DNA from: Luidia sarsii
Lineage: Eukaryota; Echinodermata; Asteroidea; Paxillosida; Luidiidae
Reading direction: 5' to 3'
Length of the DNA stretch: 64,000 bases
Assembly: GCA_949987565.1 (NCBI GenBank)
Contig: OX465103.1
Coordinates: 27,058,835-27,122,834 of the forward strand
In this document: in pieces, positions 38,001 to 45,300 of the stretch
How the letters are laid out: the number at the start of each line of letters is the position of its first letter
Position numbering within the stretch: the first letter of the stretch is position 1
Notes under the pieces: model-generated
Database searches by the model: none
The model's input: only the letters and a program-made list of their open reading frames with translations
Told to the model about the DNA's origin: nothing
Translations under genes and position numbers: made by a program

Positions 38001-41000
38001 TTGAATCCCGCCTGTGCTGACTGTATATTATTTTTTCGGCAGGCAATCTGGGTATAAACCACTGAGCATGAATTGCTAATTCTACATCAAAAAGGCAAAG
38101 CCCTTCTTGAATCTATGTTTATATCAATAGCCAATATTCCCTTTCTAGCCAGTTGGCAACAGTGTTGTAGTCGAGACCTTCATGTCCGAGACCGAGATAA
38201 GACTTGAAGGTTTGCACGGTGGAGGTATTAAGCGGAAGTTTTGCTGTGACACCATGTAACATCTCTCTTCTGAGGAGTCAAGGAGTGTGTGGCTCTGAAA
38301 AGAGTCTTAATCAGATGCAGGGAGGGAGGACAGAGTAGGTAGATATACTGGCTGTGGAGAGTCCAAACAAAAGGCCGGTACTGAGAAGTCACAAGGTATT
38401 CCTTGCGCAAGGCAAGAGAGCCACAATCTCTATTGAGACCCTGCTGGATATTGTCCAGAGTGGTGATGATTCTGTCTCTGTTCAGCAGCTTCCCTGGGAA
38501 GGTTTGAAGCTTTGGGTCCTTTTCCAAAACCCGGCTTAGGCTCAGGCTCCGGCTTTGCCTCCATTTCTGAAAAAAGGCATGAAAACGGGAGGCCTTTGGC
38601 TTCGCTTTTGAATGTTATACTACATTTTGAAAAAGAATCCGAAGCTTCAACTTCAACTAAGACCTCCAACCTGTGTTTTCAGCTTTTGGATGGCAGAGAC
38701 GAAGCCTAAGCCGGGTTTTGGACAAGGGCCAAGGAGTTGAATGGCATGGATTTAGGGGGCAGAGGGCCTGTACTCAACTGGTCAGGTTGGACTGCCGCTC
38801 TACGACGGGGTTGACAAAGAGCGACTGGATGAAGGAGCCCAGGGCGTTGACGATGTTGGCAAAGATCTTGGTGGAGTGCGGCTTCATGTCGTAGCTCTGG
38901 CAGAAGCACCTGGGCCGGACAGGAAGGGGGGAGGAAGGGTTGCAATGAGTGGTGTTTTATCACAGGGCATATGAGAGGGGGAGGGGGAAGTCGAGTTCTG
39001 TGGTAGGCTGAAAAAAAAGAAGTCTTTGCTTAAAACTTGGACAATAGTGGTGCCCAGATTGGGATGGCATGGCGCAGAGCAACACCACTGTTGCTGCGAA
39101 TTTGGAAAGTAGAAAGGACATCAAGACTGTCTGGAGTAGTCTTTTTAAAGTAGGGATGAGATTCTCCCAAAATGAAAATGTCTGAAATTTTCCGTCCTGG
39201 CAAGGGAGAGCACAGCGCGAAGCCCTTACAGCGTGGGGTTCGGGACCCGCTTAAGGGCCCGGAAAATGTTGGATTATAGACGCTCTGTGGTGCAATCTGA
39301 GCCCATTTCTGACCACTTGAACCATCTTTTTATAAAGCAAAACATCATCATTTGAATATCATTTTTGAGTTTTCAGTCGTTTAATCAGTATCAAAGGTAT
39401 TGGAAACTGCACGGAATTGGACATTGCCTGATATTTATAAAAAAATGTGTTACTACTATCGGTAGCATATTTTTTTACGCGAAACTTTGAATCCCTTCTC
39501 TTGAATTTTTTTTATTTATTTCTTTTGACAATTTTTTTGGGGGACCATTTAAAAAAAATAAAAAAAATTGACCATTTATTTTTGTATCGGAAAAAGTCGG
39601 ATCTGAAATTAAAAGTCGGAATGCCAAAGTTCCAATGTCGGAATTCCGCCAAAAGTCGGAAGAATCTCATCCCTGTTAAAGGCGTCAGTAGTGGAGCTAT
39701 GAGTGCCCAGCGCTTAGCAAAACCACCAAGTGGTTAAACGTTGGAACCCTCTACCACAACTCTCTGGTGTTTTGTTGTTGTTCTCAAACAGTACGGTACT
39801 GGCTACTTTACCTGAGCAGCTTGGGCTGGGAGCAGAGCTTGTACATGACTTCCAGGGCAAGGATCCTCTGCCACATGCACTTATCACTCTCCATGAACTT
39901 GACCAGCAGAGACAGGAAGATCTCGCACTCGGTCACCTGGCAATGAGCAGAAGGGCCGGGGAGACATTCATACAAAGAGGCAGACGCCATAAGGCAAGGG
40001 GAAAGGACAGCCCACCAAGGACCCAGGTGAATGCGTTTGCAATAAACCTGGGGCCAATTTCATTGCGCCGCTTAAGCGCAAAAACTCATGAGCCACAGGA
40101 TCCCCTTGCCAACCCAAACTTCACTTTTGTTTCACGCTAAGCAAAGAAGAGTGGGATACAAGTCAGAAGCAATGAACATCACATTGCAGAGTGGTTTGTA
40201 ATCCTGCTTACACAAGGAAGACTTTTCCTGCTTGGCAGATTTTCACAATTAAGCGGCTCTTTGAAATTGGGCCCAGGTTCTTAACGCGCTAGTTTTTTTT
40301 CCAGGACAAGTCACTGATAATGCGACCTGAATCTTTCAAGGCGGGTTTAATTCTGTTTCTGTTGGATGCTGTTGGGACATAAAGCCATCCATGCAGAAAG
40401 CAGGATCTAATGAAATGATCTGTCAAATGGGTATATAACTAGGGTATCTCAATCACTCTCTCCTTCTTCCTCCCTTCTACTCTCTTTCCCTCTTCCACTG
40501 TCTCCCTCGTTCTCCTCCTGCCCTCTCTCTTCCTCCCTCCTTACCTACCTCTCACAGCTCTCCCCTACCTCTCTTCCCCTGTTTGTACCTCTCTCACTCC
40601 CTCAATCTCTCTCTCTTCCTTTCTTCCTCCCTTTCTCACCTTTCTCTCTTCCTTCCTCCCTACCTCTCTCAGCTCCCCCCTGTTTCTACCTCTCTCACTC
40701 CCTCAATCTCTCTCTGTTCCTCTCTTTCTTCCTTTCTCATCTCCCTCTCTTCCTCCCTCTCCCTCTCTTCCTCCCTCTCCCTCCCTCTCTCCCTCCCCTC
40801 TCCCTACCCTTACTCTCTCCCATCGCTGCCCTTACCAGTAATGTGTAGTACTTGTTGATGAGGACGGACACCACCCGTAGCAGGCGCATGCTGATGGGGA
40901 AGGAGGGTTTCTCAGGGCTGGTCGGGGGCAAGGGCGCCCCCATGCCCTGCCGATGCTTGATGCTTGGTGAGAAGAGCTTGATGACCAGTGGGCAGACGCG

Positions 41001-42296
41001 CTCCTTCAGCAGGAAACTGAACTCCTCGTGCTGAGAGCAATCACGCCACAAACATTCATCAATGTTGAGAACATAACACTCGACCCTAACCCCACATGGA
41101 TACCGCAATTGACCTCGCATGGTTCTTCCTTTGGTATGTTTGGTATGTTTTGTCCTCTACACAAATGCTTGTGTCAATCTGTGGTATATGGCCCTGCACC
41201 CACTAATGCAGTGAGGTAGGATAACGTGCACATAACAAAGTGTATGAAAAAGGTTTGTGTGCATGGTAGGATAAGGCCCATATACCACAATATACCGCTG
41301 TTTTTTTTGTAGTATATTGGCCATTAGGCACTGTTGCAGTGATATGCATGGTAGGATAAGGCCCATATACCACAATATACTACAGTGTGGTTTTTGTGGT
41401 ATTCTGTGGTATGTGAGCAAGCACCACTGAGGGCACTGTGGTAAATTGTGGTAAAAAGTACTTTGTGGAAAGTGCAAAGCGTTAAGGTTAGAGCAATATA
41501 AAAACCTTGACCATCAAGCTGGTGGAGGTTGTGTGGCTGATTTAAATCTGTATAGCAGCGGGTAGCACAATGCTTCATAGATATAATATGACGTTTGCGT
41601 CAAGGAGAAAGTAATTCAATTAGTGGTTTGTCCTACTTGACGTAAACCCTCACTGAATTACAGTCTCCTTGATGCAAGGACTGCGGGCTGTGTGTGTTTC
41701 GTGGCTGTAATTGGGCTCACCCTCAAAAAGATCTGCGGAAAGCTGTTCAGGACCGTCTCGACCAGCTCCAGGCCGAAGGTCCTGGTCATCTCGGTCATTC
41801 CATTCAGCCAGTAGGGGGGATCGCCATTCATCAGGTAGCACAAGTCCTGGCCAGAGATAGCGCCAGAGAGAACACGAGGAGACAAAAAGGATTGCCATGT
41901 TACTGCCAGCTCACTATGAGAGGAGCTTGATCGCATTCATAACACCAGTCTGGGACTATGTGCTGTTGTTTATGTGACCTCATGGAATTTGGCACCATTC
42001 TTGACTCACGGGCAGAGGATGACTCCTCCCGATAGGCTAGCTGTGGGTGCACTGCATCCCATCAGGCAGGTTATAGAGAAAGTTGGCGTGACCTCAACAG
42101 TGTCACAGCAGCAGTGTGTGCCAACTGACTGACTGACCTTGACTGACAGACTGCCTGACTGACTGCCTGACTGACTGACTGACTGACTGACTGACTGACT
42201 GACTGACTGACTGACTGACTGACTGACTGACTGACTGACTGACTGACTAAGTGACTGACTGACTGACTGACTGACTGACTGACTGACTGACTGACT

Positions 42297-42379
<83 letters not shown>

Positions 42380-45300
42380 TGACTGACTGACTGACTGGCT
42401 GACTGACACGATGAAGGAATGTTCCTCACTTGAATCCCTTTTCTCAGCAATGCAGAGTCCGATATGATACAGCAAGATGTGTACCGATAGCTGTGTTAGT
42501 CTAAATGATGAACAACTTAGGGATTGCAAGTTAAGACAAGCCAGTAGGAAAGAGTGCATAAGCCTTTGCAGCAACAACTGCCTCATCAGATGCAAACACT
42601 GTGATACAGCATGTAAGAATTGAAGCCTTGAATGGTGGATGATTGTAACATAAAGGGTTTGCAGGGAAGCAATGTAGAAATAACACCTCTGGGAGAGGTG
42701 GCGTGGATGAGAAAACTTGACCTTCCGACTGAGATGCTTCGGGTCGTCCTCGGGAAGAGATGTTCCCTCACTCTTGCAATAGCTCTTGCATTAGTGATGC
42801 AGCCCTAGTGTCTCACCTGGAATAGGAGGTAGGCGTCGGTGGCACACGGCCTGAGCGTCTTGGGGGCGGCTTTGCTGGTGGAGTGGGCAGACTTGAGTCT
42901 CTCAAGGTCCACGCCAGACTCCGCTCCATCTAGTCCAGGAGGAAATCGGAGAGACATCCGTTGGTTACCGATAGCCCGGCAAAGCCACATTGCACCTAAC
43001 TGGTACCATCGTCTGGCTCACTGCGGCTTGATTATGTTCGTGACTAAATGCTTCTTGCTGGCACCCCAACCCCAAGCAAGTGCATGTGACCATTTGGGAA
43101 GGCTGCCACCTATGGGCCAGATAGCTCCGGTGGTAGAGCACTGGCCCGTTAAGCCAGAGGTGTCGCCTTCAAATCCCAGTCCAGTCAAATCTTGGCGAAT
43201 TTCTACATTTCCCAGTCTGCTTTCATTTCTCTTGATCATTTTGTTTGTCTGAAAACAAGATCCAGTTACTCTATTGCGCCCTTCAACCATGTAAAGTCAT
43301 CTCTTTCGACAAGGAGTAGGGCTCTGAGAAGAGCTGGCAACACAGAGTTTCACTCTGCCCGTCGTCAGAAGGCTGCCGGATCACCAGTGGCTATATGCGG
43401 TGTTGAGAGCACTGGAGTAATCTTCCTGCCCTGTGCGAGCAGGTAAGGGTTTCTGCTCGTCTTGAAGCACGCCAAAAACAAATGTGCGGCAAGATTCCCA
43501 CGAGGAGAAACACTTTGATAGGGAACAAGAACTGATCTCACTCACCTGCATTGGCATCATCCTCCGCCAATACTCGCTCCATACCAATGGACACCACCTG
43601 CAATGGAAAGGTGAAGGGAGAGCTTACAACAAGTCACTTTTTCATAACTTCCCTCCTCCATCATAGTCACTGCCATAATGATCATGATCTGTCTCTGTTG
43701 TCGTCTTCGTCAACCTTCTCCTCACACTCCTCGACCTGTCACTGTCATTGTCTCTATCAGGAACATTCTCCTCGTCATTGTCATTGTCTTTATCATCATC
43801 GCCACCACTGACATCCTCACTATCATTTCCGTCTTTATCACCATCTTCCTCCTAACCCTCCTCATCCTTCTCCTCCTCCTAAATGTCCATCTCATCTTTA
43901 TCCTCACCCTTCTCATCCCCATCTTCCTCCTCATCCTTCTCCTCCTAGATATCCATCTCATCTTTATCCCCACCCTCCTCATCCTCATCTTCCTCCCAAT
44001 CCTCATTCTCTTCCTCATCCTTCTCCTTAACATCCACATCTTCATTATCTTCCTCCTAATCCTCCTCCTTCTCCTCATCCTCCCTCTCCTCCCCTACACC
44101 TTACTCCCTTTCCCATCCTACGTCTCCTCCCGGTTCTCATCACCCACATCCTCCTCCCCATTCATCGTATTGCAACTACCATAACTATCGTTACCTGCTG
44201 GACAATGGCGGATGCCGTGTTGCTTGTTGTGTTGTCTTTGGAGAAGTGCAGCCTAAAACAGACCACAATGGCCTGAGCAAAGGAGAAAAAAGTCAAAAAA
44301 GAAGATAGGATCAATGGAAGGACTCATTCAAATCCTATTACAAACAATTAAAAACAAAGCAAAGAGAATTTGACTGGACCAGGCAATGAACCCATCATTT
44401 CTGGTCACTTTTTGCAATTTGAATTTCGATTCAAACACTTTTGTTTGCATGTGCGGACACAATAAACGTGATTATTTGTGGGATTTGAATCGCGATTCGG
44501 ACTCCACTAAGAGTGACACCTTTTTCAAATAATCGCGTTTATTTGTGACGCATTGTGTGTGGGAACGCTCCACTGAATCGCACCGTTAAAAAAAAAGAAA
44601 ATCCCACAATGCACCACTCATGCTATGATTGATAGGAAGTGCCATGCTTGTTTATATGTCTCCCTGCGTGGGCCACCCTCAAGGACACACCCACCATCTG
44701 ACCACAAATGCAACCGCAATCGGCTCGCAATTTTTTGGTCTGTGTGGACACGAAAAAAAAAAACCCGGTTTTTGAATCGCGATTCAAATCGCGATTATTT
44801 TCGTGGTGGGAACGGCCTCTACTGACTCTGTATCTGAGGCTGGTCCCAACCAAACCATTCCCTCTCGACATTCTGCACTGACCCTGGCCAGAGCCGGTCC
44901 CCGGACTATGGTGTTGGTGGTGAGGATCACCACGGCCGTCTGAAGGACCTTCAGGTCCTCGATACCGCCCTCCATCAGGTTCCACAGCATGTTGATCACG
45001 TTGCTGGCGGCTGCCTGTGGGTGGGGGTCAGAGTACCAGCAGGGCAGAGGCTTCATTAGTGTTGGGGGACGGGGGACGGGGGACGGGGGATGGGGGATGG
45101 GGGACGGGGGACGGGTCATCAATGTCATAGGCCCTTCACGAATCTACGGATCAGGCTCGGGCTTCGTCTCCGTCTGACAAAACCTGAAAAATCCAGGTTG
45201 TGGTTTGTCGCCGAATTAGAAGCTTTGTTGGCTTGATAAGTACAGGGTATTCCCCAAGAAACTGGGGACAAATGCTTGCTTCTAGATGCCGGTGACATTA

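Noticed and set aside
42071..42595. A Ser/Val/Gln-rich minus frame of 174 codons
   Set aside because: Reading of the (GACT)n microsatellite.
43678..44184. A very hydrophobic 168-codon plus frame resembling a membrane protein
   Set aside because: Composition artefact of a CTC/CATC-rich low-complexity intron tract; no start context or family match.
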